This document shows positions 22,701 through 36,013 of a DNA stretch of 64,000 bases, one piece after another (positions within the stretch are counted from its first letter, which is position 1; each line of letters begins with the position of its first letter). This stretch comes from Symsagittifera roscoffensis. Its lineage: Eukaryota > Xenacoelomorpha > Acoela > Convolutidae. The position numbers and the translations under genes were made by a program. The stretch lies in NCBI RefSeq assembly GCF_963678635.1, contig NC_087069.1:46954276-47018275 (forward strand), read 5' to 3'. The notes below the pieces were generated by a model. It worked only from the letters and a program-made list of their open reading frames with translations, was not told the origin of the DNA and searched no databases.

Positions 22701-24166
22701 CTGAAAACAAGTTTCAAGGAGATCAAAATGTTTAACTAGAGCAAACTAATCGGTCAGAAATTGGTGCGTTTTGGTGCGATTATTTAGCAAACTTAGCGTA
22801 TCAAAATTTTAGTTTTGAACTTTCGAAACAACAGTAAGAACCTAAATTGTGCACTGGATAGGCGCACCAAGTCCTTCGTGTAAGTCTCTGAAATCCGGAG
22901 ACAAGTCTTAACATAATCTGGCTGACTTCCCTACAAAAAAAATCCCCTTCATACAATTTCGAAAAGTTTTTTTTCGAAAAAAAAAAATTAGCTTGTTGTA
23001 AAACTCCAACAAAACAAGTTTGTGACAACTTGGGTTACATGAAAGCAGCTTTGGCATGAAATTTTTTACAACAAAGAAAAGCTTATCATACAATTTCTTA
23101 TATAAAAACTGTATCATGTTCGTTTTTTCATGGAAAAAACATTATTTTTTCTTGCTTTTTTTCTTTTTTGTTTGTTTGCAACCTTATTTCTGTGCTCAGG
23201 TTAATAATTTACTGAAAAAAACGTTTTGCTGGCAATTTTTGTGTCGCTAATGTAATGAACGCTGAGTTTTTCACCTAAAAGTTCCAAATATCACAAATAA
23301 ATGATTTTTATAGAAACATTTGTAATTTTTGTTTTGATATGCTACGATGAACATAAAATTGTACCCAAAAAAGTCTTTTTTATCAACCAAGCATTTTTTC
23401 AGAAAAAAAAACGTTTTTTTTTGCCGTAGACAAAATTATGTTTTTGGTATATAATTCTCTCTGAAAATTTTAACATTAACTTACAAGGACAACATAATCA
23501 AATGCAGTTTATCTGCCTGGCAACTGCCAGTTACACCCTGGTTTTTCTTATGTCAGGAACCCCGTGGTAGGTGTGGTTTTTTTTCTATTTTTATTTACTG
23601 AAAAAAGGCCTATCATAAATTTCCATGTCTGGAAAAAAGCTTATCATACTATTGCTTATCCTGCTTCATAAAATTTTTGTGATGAAAAGTATGGTAAGAA
23701 GCTTGTTTTTAATTCCAGAATGTACCAAAAAAAATTTTAAATAAATTTTCATAGTATGGAAAAAGTGTTTAGTTTGTAATTTCCATACAATTTTTTTTTC
23801 TAACATAAAAATGTATGATAGGCAATTTTTTTTTAACCTGGTTATGTTAAAATTTGTCCACATTGAAATCTGATTTCCGACTTGAAATAAAGCTGCTAGC
23901 AAAACTCAAACTTTTTCTAAATTTTTAGCCGAAAAGGAAATGGCCAAGTTTATGCAATAATCAGATAAAGCGATATAAAGTACGTTCCCTTTTATTTCCC
24001 TTCAAATTCGTTTTTTTCCTTTATAATGTTTTGTCAGAATCCAAATTGCGTCAAAAAACGAAATTAGAACAATGACTTTTTGAAAATTTGCGATACGCTA
24101 CTTTGAAACTTTTAAGCGCTGAAGATAGATATGAGGTTAGATAGCGAGACCAGAAAACTCTAGTAC

Positions 24167-24361
24167 CTTGTAACTGTAAGGAACGTTGTGATAAGTCTCT
24201 GGATGCATGAAGTACGGGAAGCCTCTGAGGGTTTTGGACATTTCGTCTGGCTTCAAAACTTTCGATATCCCCAGGTCTCCCACTTTCACTAAATCTGATC
24301 GGGTGAGCAATATGTTCTCTGTTTTGAGGTTAAGGTGCAGTATGTTTTTGCTGTGCAGGTA
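24167..24361 (-). CDS. NEK-like gene, exon 4 (catalytic and activation loops; HRD replaced by HLN)
   Basis: 65 codons in phase 0-0, acceptor TTTTAATTTCAG, donor GTACTA. It encodes YLHSKNILHLNLKTENILL, then KVGDLGISKVL, then LRGFPYFMHPETYHNVPYS. Compared with canonical NEK loops (HRDLK...N, DLG, GTPYYxSPE), the Arg-Asp of HRD is Leu-Asn, so the catalytic base is missing (residues 135-137). The activation-segment GT is GF and the SPE is HPE. The metal-binding DLG Asp and the catalytic-loop Asn are retained. This points to a pseudokinase or a kinase of very low activity. The changes lie in an open, well-spliced exon and do not look like decay. Confidence 0.92.
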
Positions 24362-24605
24362 CTGAAATTAAAACAAGGCACCAGTTCTGAGTTTTTTCCT
24401 CAAGTCCCACTTCTTTTAGGCAATTTTTTCAACCTTTTTAAAATAAATTTTGGCTCACGAGGTTTCATTTTATCAAAAAACGTTCATAAAGACAAATTAT
24501 GCTCTTCCAAACATCATTGAACCTTTCCTAACCTTAAAAATGAGTCGCTACATCATAAAAATGAACAATTGTGGAAAGGAGGTGGAGGGAGGGGGGGAGA
24601 GAGGG

Positions 24606-25773
24606 CCCTAGTCGATCAAGGGAGGTTATCTTGCAAGATCTTGCAAGAATCTTGCAAGATTCTTTTAAAGAGGATGCATCTCTTTAAAAGATCTTGCAAG
24701 ATTCTTGCAAGATCTTGCAAGATAACCTCCTTTAAAGATAACCTTTTTTTGCAAGATCTTTAAAGATACAATTTTTTTGGGCAAAAACAGCTTTACACGC
24801 GAAGACAACCAAGTAGCGTTCGTGGAAGAAGGAAGCAATCTTAGCTACGCATACATACACACAGCCCGCTAGGCGGTTGCCCCCAGAAAGCTTCTTTTTT
24901 TAAAACTTTTTTTTTGTGATAGGCGGCTATCTTCAAGTTTTGATCGACTACTTATACCTTAATCTCTCAAAATAGGAAAAACGCATTTGAGAAGAAGTCG
25001 TTTGTGATGAAAGCTTCACTTTCCTAGAACATAGCCAATCGAAGATTGCAAAGGAGTAATGAACGCAAGTAAACATTAAAAAATAACACTGACGTTGTTG
25101 AAAAATCTCAACTTTCAAAACTCAAAGAAAAAAATAGAAGCCCTTTAAGCTCTTTAAATTTCTAGAACAATTTATGATGGGCGCTTTTTTGATAACATGA
25201 ACACGACTTGAGAAAACTGGATCAATAAGTAAAGTTTTTATTCTCTGGAAATCAAAAAAGTAAATTCCACTGTCAAAACTAGAAATCGATAGTCGAAAAA
25301 ACTAAATATCCCCGGTTTGAACTAATTAAAGCAATTCGTCACAAAAATTTTTTGGCCAATAATCCTTCAATTTTCGCAAACCAGTAGCCGCAATAATTGC
25401 GAATAAATTAAAAAGATTTGATTGGTTGATACTTTTAACCTCATTGAATAAATTAACAACAAATATGCGACTACTTTTTAACGCATGATTTTTGTCTAAT
25501 TTTATTCGTTAAGCATTTATTTAAAGTTTTGGATTCTCGTTCTAGAAACAATTTTTTTGATCTTACACCTAATTTCTGTTATTTATTTTGTGTTTTTCGA
25601 CAGAAATTTTGGGATGGTTATCTTGCAAGATTCTTTCAAGATTCTTGCAAGATAACCTCCATCTTGCAAGATCTTGCAAGATAACCTCCATCTTGCAAGA
25701 TCTTGCAAGATAACCCTCTTTTGCAAGAATCTTGCAAGATCTTGCAAGATAACCTCCCTTGATCGACTAGGGG
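24606..25773. mobile_element. Fold-back element built of ATCTTGCAAGAT palindromes
   Basis: The ends are inverted: CCCTAGTCGATCAAGG at the left and its exact complement at the right, each followed inward by GGAGGTTATC. Both arms then carry arrays of the perfect 12-bp palindrome ATCTTGCAAGAT with variants (left about 24629-24725, right about 25618-25752). The middle 0.85 kb is ordinary AT-rich DNA without coding. Short open frames in the arms (reading repeats of SCKILQ or similar) are by-products. It lies in intron 3 of the NEK-like gene. Target duplication is unclear because the flanks are G/A-rich on both sides. Confidence 0.85.
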
Positions 25774-28120
25774 GGAGGGTGACTTAACAGTTTCGACACT
25801 GTCAATTTGTTTTGGAAGTGCCTTTAATCTGATTTCCCAAATGCATTTGAGCACTATCGGTGTAAAACATCACTTTTGCTGACGAGTAAATGACTGAGAA
25901 AAAGAAAAAGTACTACAATCCACGGCCAATTTTGTCACATAAAAACGTTTAAATTAGCACCAAAATTTCATTTTCAAGAAATTAAGGAAACATTGGTAGA
26001 TAATAAATCAAGTTCCAAGTTATCTTCACCAGATGTTGACCAAAATTGTAGATAAATGGAAAAACTCATAGAAAGCCAGAGCCCTGGTTTTTACAGAGTT
26101 TTCATAGGAAACAGGCCACATAAAACAATAATAACATACGCCAACAAAACCCTTAACTGCTCAGCAGACTCCAAAAAAAGTCAAAAGATGTCTCAACAAG
26201 CCAAAAAAAACATATCACAATAAAATTGATTCATTTCGGGAAATTTTTGAGGAAAATTGTTTCTTAAAATTGGTTTAAAAGTAAGAGAGCGTGAGGGGGA
26301 ATGATCAAAACGTATTTTTTTATTCCGTAGGAATTTTAAAATTTGTAAGTCCACTTTTGATGCTAATAACCACTCATGATTCGATTCTTGCAGCATTTTC
26401 ACATCGTAGCTAGAGAGTTTAATTTGATTTTTTAAACAAACTTAATTCAGATCAAATATTTGAAAAGGCAAAACACAAAAATTTAAAAATCAAAATTTTA
26501 AAAAGAGTTCGGCAATTTAGTGGAAAATGTTTTTCTGCAAAAATTTGCAAAAATCCAGCGTTACTCACATGAAACAAGTAGAAGAAGTTGTGGCAGAATG
26601 TCGCAACATGAAAACGAAAAAAGTGAACCAAAATAGTTTTTAATGTAATTTAAAAGATTATAAATTAGGTTATTACCAGAAAATTTTTGAGTAGAAATCG
26701 GTTTACAAGGTTTACGTTGCTGCTTGAGGGCGACAAGATTGATTTTTGCACCAGCGATTTATGCAAAGCTATTAAACAAGGTTCAATATATACGATTCTA
26801 AGGTATTATAAATAGGCTTCTAAACCAATCCTCTGCGACTGAAGAAAAAAATTTACCAGCATTTGAAAAAAAAAAAAATTAACATTTTTCGGCAATGGTA
26901 TTTCGAACTCGAAAAAGAGTTAATGAACATGGAAGATGAAAAAAAATGCTAACTTATCAAAGTTTTGAACCACTTGCGAGACAAAACAATTAAATACATC
27001 ATCACCGAGTAACGGACAAAAAATGATACCAAGGTCATTTAAAAAACTGAATAAAATGTTCTGAAAATCGATCTACTAAAGTTTTTATAATTTGTCTAGA
27101 TTATATCGTAATTAAAATTAATGTTTACAAAAAATTAAGACAATTGAGAGTTTATTTATCACAAAAACATAATTCACAAAACGGGAACAAAGCGTAAAAT
27201 GTTGGGGCTGACGTTTGGGTTCAAAATAATTGTTTGCATAAAAAACTCGAAAAACTACTTGACCCCACTCCAAGCCTTTAGAGAAAAACTTTTTATGCCA
27301 AATAAGTAGAAGAAAAAGATAATCAAAACTGTAGTTATAGTGATATCGGAGTTTGTAAATTAACAACCAACATCAAAAGCAATTGTCAACAAAGTTATTT
27401 GCGGGAAAGTTCCAGTACAAGGAAAAATATAACAAGGTTAACCAAATCCTGAAACAACAATCAATTTTCAAATAGAGATAATTTGATCAACAAAACCCAT
27501 TCACGTCATTTCACTCAAGGGCCATTGTGTTTTTGAAGAGCGTAATGCGCCCTTTATTTGAAAAATGTAAGCTTATAAAGAAAACAAATTTCAAAATCTG
27601 AAACAAAAATTTGACGACAGTTTGTTGAACAACAGTTTAAAGCTTTGCAGAAAAAAAAACCCTTTTTATAAACGACAACTCAATTTAAACCAACATTCTA
27701 TTTAAACCAATTTTCTATTTAAACTATCCCATTTAACTAAAAACTCGTTTTGGAACTCGCAAAAAATTTTCTTAAAACCGCAACACTTCAGAACTTTGAT
27801 TTTAATAGTTTTGTTTTCTTAAGCAGACAAAACGAAACTACAGATCAGATCATTTTGTTGAAAATAAGTTGAAGCTACCATTTACCCACTGATGTCTTCT
27901 GGGACGTTATCATTTTATTTGTTAATTTAATTGTAAGAGTCTTTATTGAGGAATTTGAATGATTCATACTTGAACTTTCACCAATCATCATCGAGGATAA
28001 TTTAAATAATATAAATTGCCGGGTAAAAGGTTTCTTTTTGGAAAAGTGAAAAACGCTCAGGATAAGGCGAAACAACGTAACAGTTATTTAAGAACCATAT
28101 ATTCACGGAACATTTGTTAC

Positions 28121-28282
28121 CTGTACTGCGAGTGCAATTTGAATGAACCACTGCATCACAACATGTTCATTCAAATTCCCCTCTTTCTTCCTGGTCTTCA
28201 GCGCCTTGCAGAGGTCTCCCCCCTCACAGAAACTCATCACTATCCCCAGCTGCGTCTGTCTCGAGTCGAACCAGAAGACATC
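28121..28282 (-). CDS. NEK-like gene, exon 3 (kinase hinge and helix E)
   Basis: 54 codons in phase 0-0, acceptor TTAAAATTCAG, donor GTAACA. It reads DVFWFDSRQTQLGIVMSFCE, then GGDLCKALKTRKKEG, then VVMQWFIQIALAVQ. The IVM-x-(F/Y)-x-(E/D)GGDL hinge and the WF-x-Q helix are classic NEK features. Base composition is clearly richer in G+C than the surrounding introns, as for the other kinase exons. Confidence 0.92.
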
Positions 28283-29239
28283 CTGAATTTTAATTACCCG
28301 CTAAAAGCTGTCTACTTATATACACATCTCAGTCAAGTCTTTCTCCTGAGCTTTTTGTTTTATGTCACGAGGAAGCATGTAAAAAGACATAGTAACAAAA
28401 CTTAAGAAGAGCTTATCCCCCTGACATATCGCCTGCAAGAATTTGAGTTGATTGAACAGGATCTAAACGATACTAAACCAGTATAGCATTGAAACCTACC
28501 AGACAGAAAAATATTCGAAAAAAATGAAGAAAAAATATTAAACAAAATGATGAAAAAATACCCGATTTTCTCAAGTGTTTTTGTTTTGAAGAAATTGATT
28601 TGAGGCGAAAACCAATAGTCTTGCTTCATAAAATTTTGAGCCACGAAGTTTTTTAAACACCGTGGGAAACACTTGAAGTTGAAATATTTTATTCATTTGA
28701 ACAGCGCCATTTTGAGTGACTAAACTGGAATAATATAATGCAGGCAAAATCAGCCAACCAAAAATTTCAATTAAAAAAAAACAAAAAACCACCTAAAAAG
28801 GAAATTAAACAAAATTATCAAAAACATGTCTCTGTCAAAAAGACTTCTAATTATTGCAGAAATTGCTAAAAACTACAAGAAAAGTCAGCGCTATGGCAGC
28901 TAAGCCGAGACTACGCGAGCAGAAAAATGATAGGCTAAAATTTTGTTTAGTTTGAGACCAAAACAGGTTGTGGTCAGATTCGAGCTCGTGAACTTCATTA
29001 GTCCCAGGCAAAGACGTTAGTCGTATCCAAATAACTTTTACTTTCAAGTAAACAAGTGAAAATATTTAATTTTTTTTCTAGATTAGTTTGTGTTCCGATT
29101 CGAAAACGCTAGGTAAGCGCAGAGCATTCAAACTGTATTGAAACACTGCTCTTAATGAAAAATTTGTGAAGGCAGTCTTTGTACAGAGCACTCTGTTTCT
29201 GCTTTGCCACTAGTATCAAAGCACGAATCAAAGCGTCAC

Positions 29240-29353
29240 CTTGAATGAAACTATGTTGGGATGATTGAGTGTCTTGAGAAGTTTAACCTCTCGTTCCACA
29301 CACTTTCTTTCCTTCTTGGTCGCTTTCTCCAGTTCAATTTGTTTCAGAAAGAA
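29240..29353 (-). CDS. NEK-like gene, exon 2 (beta-3 lysine and helix C)
   Basis: 38 codons in phase 0-0 between TTTGTTTTAG and donor GTGACG. It reads FFLKQIELEKATKKERKCVE, then REVKLLKTLNHPNIVSFK. The Lys of LKQIEL (assembled residue 38) corresponds to the ATP-anchoring lysine and the Glu of REV (residue 56) to its helix-C partner; both are intact. The LNHPNIV block is the usual subdomain IV opening. Confidence 0.92.
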
Positions 29354-29672
29354 CTAAAACAAAATATGGATCCAGTTTTTACGCAACCTGCAATTACTGA
29401 AGGAAATTTTCAGTCTGGTGCGTACTCTCAACGAGGGAAAAACTAATACACAAGCTGTTCTGCTCTTCATTCAGAACCACTTGGCGTGCCCTGGTTCAGA
29501 TAGTTTTTTTAAACAAATCGCATGACAAACACCAAAAAGTTAAGTTGATCAAAAAAAATTTTTCTGTGTTTTTGCTTGAGTGTTTTTCCTGGCAATCATT
29601 AACACTTGCAGCCAAAAGCAGGATTTTAGAGCCGAAAACACTATTATTTTTTAATGAGTAGATATGAGAGGG

Positions 29673-32367
29673 CTGATTTAACATTGAACTTGATCGTTTC
29701 TCGAGTTTGATTAGTTTTAGGATAAACTAAAAACAGATTATGGAGCCATTATTGGCGCCGCCTGCAATTAATCAAACAACTTTCAATCTAGTGAGTACTT
29801 CAAAGACACTTTCTCGACGATGGAAAACCAATTTTCAAGCTGTTCAGCTCTCTACTGAAATCCGATGTTTTTCCCATTGCTTCAGATTGAATGCATTTTT
29901 GTTATATTTCTAGGCTGGGCAATGATGCTTTACCCTCATGGGCCGGGCACAGGTCAAAGTGATCTCGATTTTCCGGACTGTTTATTGAAAGGCAGAGAAC
30001 CTTTTCATCAACGCTACCAATATTTTTATCTGCTTTCTTCTGAGCTTGACTTTTGTGTTTCATCTGAAAACTTTAACCAAAATCAATATAAAGAAAAAAA
30101 CAAACCATTTTTTTTATTAATTCAAATAATTCACGAAAGAGTTTTTTCGAAAAAAGAATAAAACTTTGTATTCATCCTAGACTTTAGTTTTCATTTTGAT
30201 TGTCAGCCAGAAAATTTCAGGATGATAAAAAATTTAAAAATAATTGCTAAGAAACAGGGAAAAAGAATTAGAACTAAATAGTATCATCAATTTCATTGCT
30301 ATCGAGTTGGCAGAACTTTGTTTCTTGGCACATACATTTATTTGAAGGTTTTCAATAAAATCCTAATCACTGAAACTGTTTTAAAATGATGGAGTGTTTC
30401 GAGCCCATAGAAGCTCTTTTTGAGCTTGTCAGAAGCAGTCGGAAAAAACACAACACATGCCATAATTTTTTCCCACTTCGTGTTGGGGTCGGATCAAAAA
30501 CTCGTATCAATGGGCACTTTAAAAAAAAAATTTGCCGGATTCTTCGTATTCGGGTTGCAATAGAGCAATTCAATTGGTCAGACAAGCATTAACAAAAAAA
30601 TGTCAATAAAAAGTTAGAAAAATAACCGTCTTTCAAAAATAAGACTGCGAACGAACAAACTGATGTTTTATTCTCATTAAATGTTGTATTGAAAAAAATT
30701 TGAAAGTGAAAAGTTCACCCATAGACCAGAAAATGCTTTTTGAGCAGATCGATTAACTGTAGGATCAATTTGAAATCAAAATCAATATGATCCAGCAATG
30801 GAGATATCAAATATTTCATCCTGTAAATGCTGAACGTTGTTTTTCTGAGCACAGTGACTTTTTATTCTTTTTTATGGAAGGAAAATGCAGAGACAATTTT
30901 GTTGGTAACTAGACAGAGTTTTGAGTTCAATTTTTGGAATCGAATTCAGCACCAACAATGCTATAATATGATGCCAAACTTGACATCTGACAAGCTTGCC
31001 CCGAGGTACCAATAATCCTAGCCATAAAAAAGCTTATTTGATGTCATAGTTTCCATTCACCATCATTTAGAAAACATCAACAAAATGAGAAAAATGGAAA
31101 CTCAAAAAAATAGGAAACCACTAGATATCAATTTTTTATACTACGCATTTGACGATCATTTTTTCGGTATTTTCAATTGAAAATATTTCAGATGTTTGTT
31201 TGCTGATTTTGATTCTGATAGTTTAATTAGGAATCAAAATTCGTTTAAACTGAAAAATAATCTCGTTTAATTTTTGTTATCAAAATTTCTGAACTAGTTT
31301 GTTGAATCAAACTTTCCTGCATTCAAATCGATGAGCTTTTTTGATAATCTTGCTGCTTTTGTTCATTAGAACACCTCATAGACCCTTTGAGCGGTCATCT
31401 GGCAAAAACGTTACAGCGTTGACGAATCGAAATTTTTTCGGATTGATTTCAATCCAGAAAAAATTCAAAAAAGCATTCTTCCGAAACTGAGTAAAGATAA
31501 GTAATTTTTTGCTCAGGTGGAGTTTAGATCGGTTGTTCCTGAAAATTTAGAAAAAGTTTAGTATTTGAAAATCAGTGTCAATAATTTTGGATGATTTTTG
31601 ATAGTTACTGAATTCCATCTATACCTCTCTGCAAAATCAACAAATTTTATCCCAATGTTACTTAAATCCATTCCAATCATTTTAAAAACCGCCTCAGCAG
31701 ATCAATATTAATATCAAAACTCCATTTTAGCGGTATTGTACAAAAAAAACATATAAGTTTGTTACTTTAAATTGGTTGTGGGTTAAGATGTCAAATTTAA
31801 TCGTTTCAGGGAAAAGCTTTGAGTGTTCCGACTACACATTGACTACCCATTGGTTTCGAGTGGTTTTTGATGCACAAAATTAATGTATTGCTTATTTTAA
31901 CTTCTCCCAAAAACGTCGGTCAGGGAAATCACGAGAAAATAGCTTGCCAAACAATTTGGAACGCTCTTGCGACGTTTAAATCTATCTTCCACGTAATTTT
32001 AATTTAAAAACGATCAAAGTTTGAAACTGTTTTATTTTAGGACTGAGGTTTTAATTTTTTCTTCCATGTGTGTTTTATTTTTTTTTTGTTGTTGTTGAAA
32101 AAAATATATAATCGGCAAAATTGGTCGGAAAGAAAAAAATAAGCCCAAACTTAATTTTTCTTTCATTTTCAGATTATAATTCAAAAACAACAATTTAATA
32201 AATTTTGCTTCAATATAATTAGAAAATAAGGCGAATCTCAAATTTATCAGCCAAAAAGTGGAAACTGATAAAAAAACAAACAAAAATCAGAACTTGAAAA
32301 CCAAATTGTTTGAATTGAACAACCAAATTTCTCAAATTTTAGCAAATTTAAGCCCTACTTCTTTATT
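29673..32367. repeat. 2695-bp direct repeat, copy A
   Basis: Matches 33319-36013 at a constant offset of 3646 bp from CTGATTTAACATTG to CTACTTCTTTATT, almost base for base; one difference seen is T at 29912 against C at 33558. Open frames inside (for example 29865-30161 and 30386-30592) are short and unrecognised; their near-identity simply reflects the recent duplication. The ends lack TG...CA and no target duplication is evident, so an LTR origin is not supported. Confidence 0.93.
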
Positions 32368-33318
32368 GAGGCGCGAACTATTTACTGCTACTAACGAGTA
32401 AGCGGCCATTAAAAACGGTTCGTTTTCCGACAATTTATGGGAGTTTGAATCATGCCGTTATGGTTTAATTGGGGCGCGATCTTTATACTGCTGTAAACGA
32501 GTAAGCGGCCATTAAATACGGCTCAAAAGTTTGCAACAAGTTATAAGATTTTGAAAAGTGCTGACATGCTTTAATTGAGGCGCGAACTATTTACTGCTAC
32601 TAACGAGTAAGCGGCCATTAAAAACGGTTCTTTTTCCGACAATTTAAGTAAGTTTGAATCATGCCGACAAGGTTTATTTGGGGCGCGATCTTTATACTGC
32701 TGTAAACGAGTAAGCGGCCATTAAATACGGCTCAAAAGTTTGCAACAAGTTATAAGATTTTGAAAAGTGCCGACATGCGGTAATTGAGGCGCGATCTATT
32801 TACTGCTATAAATGAGTAAGCGGCCATTAAAAACGGTTCTTTTTCCGACAATTTAAGTAAGTTTGAATCATGCCGACATGGTTTAATTGGGGCGCGATCT
32901 ATATACTGCTGTAAACGAGTAAGCGGCCATTAAATACGGCTCAAAAGTTTGCAACAGCTGATAAGATTTTGAAAAGTGCCGACATGCTGTAATTGAGGCG
33001 CGATCTATTTACTGCTATTAACGAGTAAGCCGCCATTAAAAATGGTTCTTTTTCCGACAATTTAAGGGAGTTTGAAACTTGCCGACATGGTTTAATTGGG
33101 GCGCGACCTATATACTGCTGTAAACGAGTAAGCGGCCATTAAATACGGCTCAAAAATTTGCAACAAGTTATAAGATTTTGAAAAGTGCCGACATACTGTA
33201 ATTGAGGTGCGATCTATTTACTGCTATTAACGAGTAAGCCGCCATTAAAAACGGTTCTTTTTTCGACAATTTAAGGGAGTTTGAAACTTGCCGACATGAT
33301 TTAATTGATTTCACATGA
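32368..33318. repeat. 209-bp satellite, about 4.5 units, each a dimer of about 104-bp halves
   Basis: Units start GAGGCGCGA at 32368, 32577, 32786, 32995 and 33204: exact spacing of 209 bp. Each unit contains two related halves sharing GGCGCGA, ACTGCT, ACGAGTAAGCGGCCATTAAA and ACGG; the two halves differ consistently (ATACGGCTCAAAAG against AAACGGTTCTTTTTC). The basic monomer is therefore about 104 bp and the array is a two-monomer higher-order repeat. It fills the space between the two 2.7-kb copies exactly. Confidence 0.93.
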
Positions 33319-36013
33319 CTGATTTAACATTGAACTTGATCGTTTCTCGAGTTTGATTAGTTTTAGGATAAACTAAAAACAGATTATGGAGCCATTATTG
33401 GCGCCGCCTGCAATTAATCAAACAACTTTCAATCTAGTGAGTACTTCAAAGACACTTTCTCGACGATGGAAAACCAATTTTCAAGCTGTTCAGCTCTCTA
33501 CTGAAATCCGATGTTTTTCCCATTGCTTCAGATTGAATGCATTTTTGTTATATTTCCAGGCTGGGCAATGATGCTTTACCCTCATGGGCCGGGCACAGGT
33601 CAAAGTGATCTCGATTTTCCGGACTGTTTATTGAAAGGCAGAGAACCTTTTCATCAACGCTACCAATATTTTTATCTGCTTTCTTCTGAGCTTGACTTTT
33701 GTGTTTCATCTGAAAACTTTAACCAAAATCAATATAAAGAAAAAAACAAACCATTTTTTTTATTAATTCAAATAATTCACGAAAGAGTTTTTTCGAAAAA
33801 AGAATAAAACTTTGTATTCATCCTAGACTTTAGTTTTCATTTTGATTGTCAGCCAGAAAATTTCAGGATGATAAAAAATTTAAAAATAATTGCTAAGAAA
33901 CAGGGAAAAAGAATTAGAACTAAATAGTATCATCAATTTCATTGCTATCGAGTTGGCAGAACTTTGTTTCTTGGCACATACATTTATTTGAAGGTTTTCA
34001 ATAAAATCCTAATCACTGAAACTGTTTTAAAATGATGGAGTGTTTCGAGCCCATAGAAGCTCTTTTTGAGCTTGTCAGAAGCAGTCGGAAAAAACACAAC
34101 ACATGCCATAATTTTTTCCCACTTCGTGTTGGGGTCGGATCAAAAACTCGTATCAATGGGCACTTTAAAAAAAAAATTTGCCGGATTCTTCGTATTCGGG
34201 TTGCAATAGAGCAATTCAATTGGTCAGACAAGCATTAACAAAAAAATGTCAATAAAAAGTTAGAAAAATAACCGTCTTTCAAAAATAAGACTGCGAACGA
34301 ACAAACTGATGTTTTATTCTCATTAAATGTTGTATTGAAAAAAATTTGAAAGTGAAAAGTTCACCCATAGACCAGAAAATGCTTTTTGAGCAGATCGATT
34401 AACTGTAGGATCAATTTGAAATCAAAATCAATATGATCCAGCAATGGAGATATCAAATATTTCATCCTGTAAATGCTGAACGTTGTTTTTCTGAGCACAG
34501 TGACTTTTTATTCTTTTTTATGGAAGGAAAATGCAGAGACAATTTTGTTGGTAACTAGACAGAGTTTTGAGTTCAATTTTTGGAATCGAATTCAGCACCA
34601 ACAATGCTATAATATGATGCCAAACTTGACATCTGACAAGCTTGCCCCGAGGTACCAATAATCCTAGCCATAAAAAAGCTTATTTGATGTCATAGTTTCC
34701 ATTCACCATCATTTAGAAAACATCAACAAAATGAGAAAAATGGAAACTCAAAAAAATAGGAAACCACTAGATATCAATTTTTTATACTACGCATTTGACG
34801 ATCATTTTTTCGGTATTTTCAATTGAAAATATTTCAGATGTTTGTTTGCTGATTTTGATTCTGATAGTTTAATTAGGAATCAAAATTCGTTTAAACTGAA
34901 AAATAATCTCGTTTAATTTTTGTTATCAAAATTTCTGAACTAGTTTGTTGAATCAAACTTTCCTGCATTCAAATCGATGAGCTTTTTTGATAATCTTGCT
35001 GCTTTTGTTCATTAGAACACCTCATAGACCCTTTGAGCGGTCATCTGGCAAAAACGTTACAGCGTTGACGAATCGAAATTTTTTCGGATTGATTTCAATC
35101 CAGAAAAAATTCAAAAAAGCATTCTTCCGAAACTGAGTAAAGATAAGTAATTTTTTGCTCAGGTGGAGTTTAGATCGGTTGTTCCTGAAAATTTAGAAAA
35201 AGTTTAGTATTTGAAAATCAGTGTCAATAATTTTGGATGATTTTTGATAGTTACTGAATTCCATCTATACCTCTCTGCAAAATCAACAAATTTTATCCCA
35301 ATGTTACTTAAATCCATTCCAATCATTTTAAAAACCGCCTCAGCAGATCAATATTAATATCAAAACTCCATTTTAGCGGTATTGTACAAAAAAAACATAT
35401 AAGTTTGTTACTTTAAATTGGTTGTGGGTTAAGATGTCAAATTTAATCGTTTCAGGGAAAAGCTTTGAGTGTTCCGACTACACATTGACTACCCATTGGT
35501 TTCGAGTGGTTTTTGATGCACAAAATTAATGTATTGCTTATTTTAACTTCTCCCAAAAACGTCGGTCAGGGAAATCACGAGAAAATAGCTTGCCAAACAA
35601 TTTGGAACGCTCTTGCGACGTTTAAATCTATCTTCCACGTAATTTTAATTTAAAAACGATCAAAGTTTGAAACTGTTTTATTTTAGGACTGAGGTTTTAA
35701 TTTTTTCTTCCATGTGTGTTTTATTTTTTTTTTGTTGTTGTTGAAAAAAATATATAATCGGCAAAATTGGTCGGAAAGAAAAAAATAAGCCCAAACTTAA
35801 TTTTTCTTTCATTTTCAGATTATAATTCAAAAACAACAATTTAATAAATTTTGCTTCAATATAATTAGAAAATAAGGCGAATCTCAAATTTATCAGCCAA
35901 AAAGTGGAAACTGATAAAAAAACAAACAAAAATCAGAACTTGAAAACCAAATTGTTTGAATTGAACAACCAAATTTCTCAAATTTTAGCAAATTTAAGCC
36001 CTACTTCTTTATT
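33319..36013. repeat. 2695-bp direct repeat, copy B
   Basis: Second copy of the sequence at 29673-32367, same orientation. The left junction is with the satellite (GATTTCACATGA then CTGATTT...), and the right junction passes into unique intron sequence (ATTAAGTTGG). Near-perfect identity to copy A means a very recent duplication, gene conversion or an assembly duplication. Confidence 0.93.

Noticed and set aside
24569-25854. Repeat-containing short proteins (SCKILQ-like units) in the fold-back arms
   Set aside because: They arise because the 12-bp palindrome ATCTTGCAAGAT reads open in several frames; no start context or splice support.
32368-33318. CRISPR-like array
   Set aside because: Repeats are full-length tandem units without unique spacers in a eukaryotic intron; a satellite explains it.
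29673-36013. LTR retrotransposon interpretation of the 2.7-kb direct repeats
   Set aside because: Ends are not TG...CA, the interior is satellite without primer site or coding, and no target duplication is visible.
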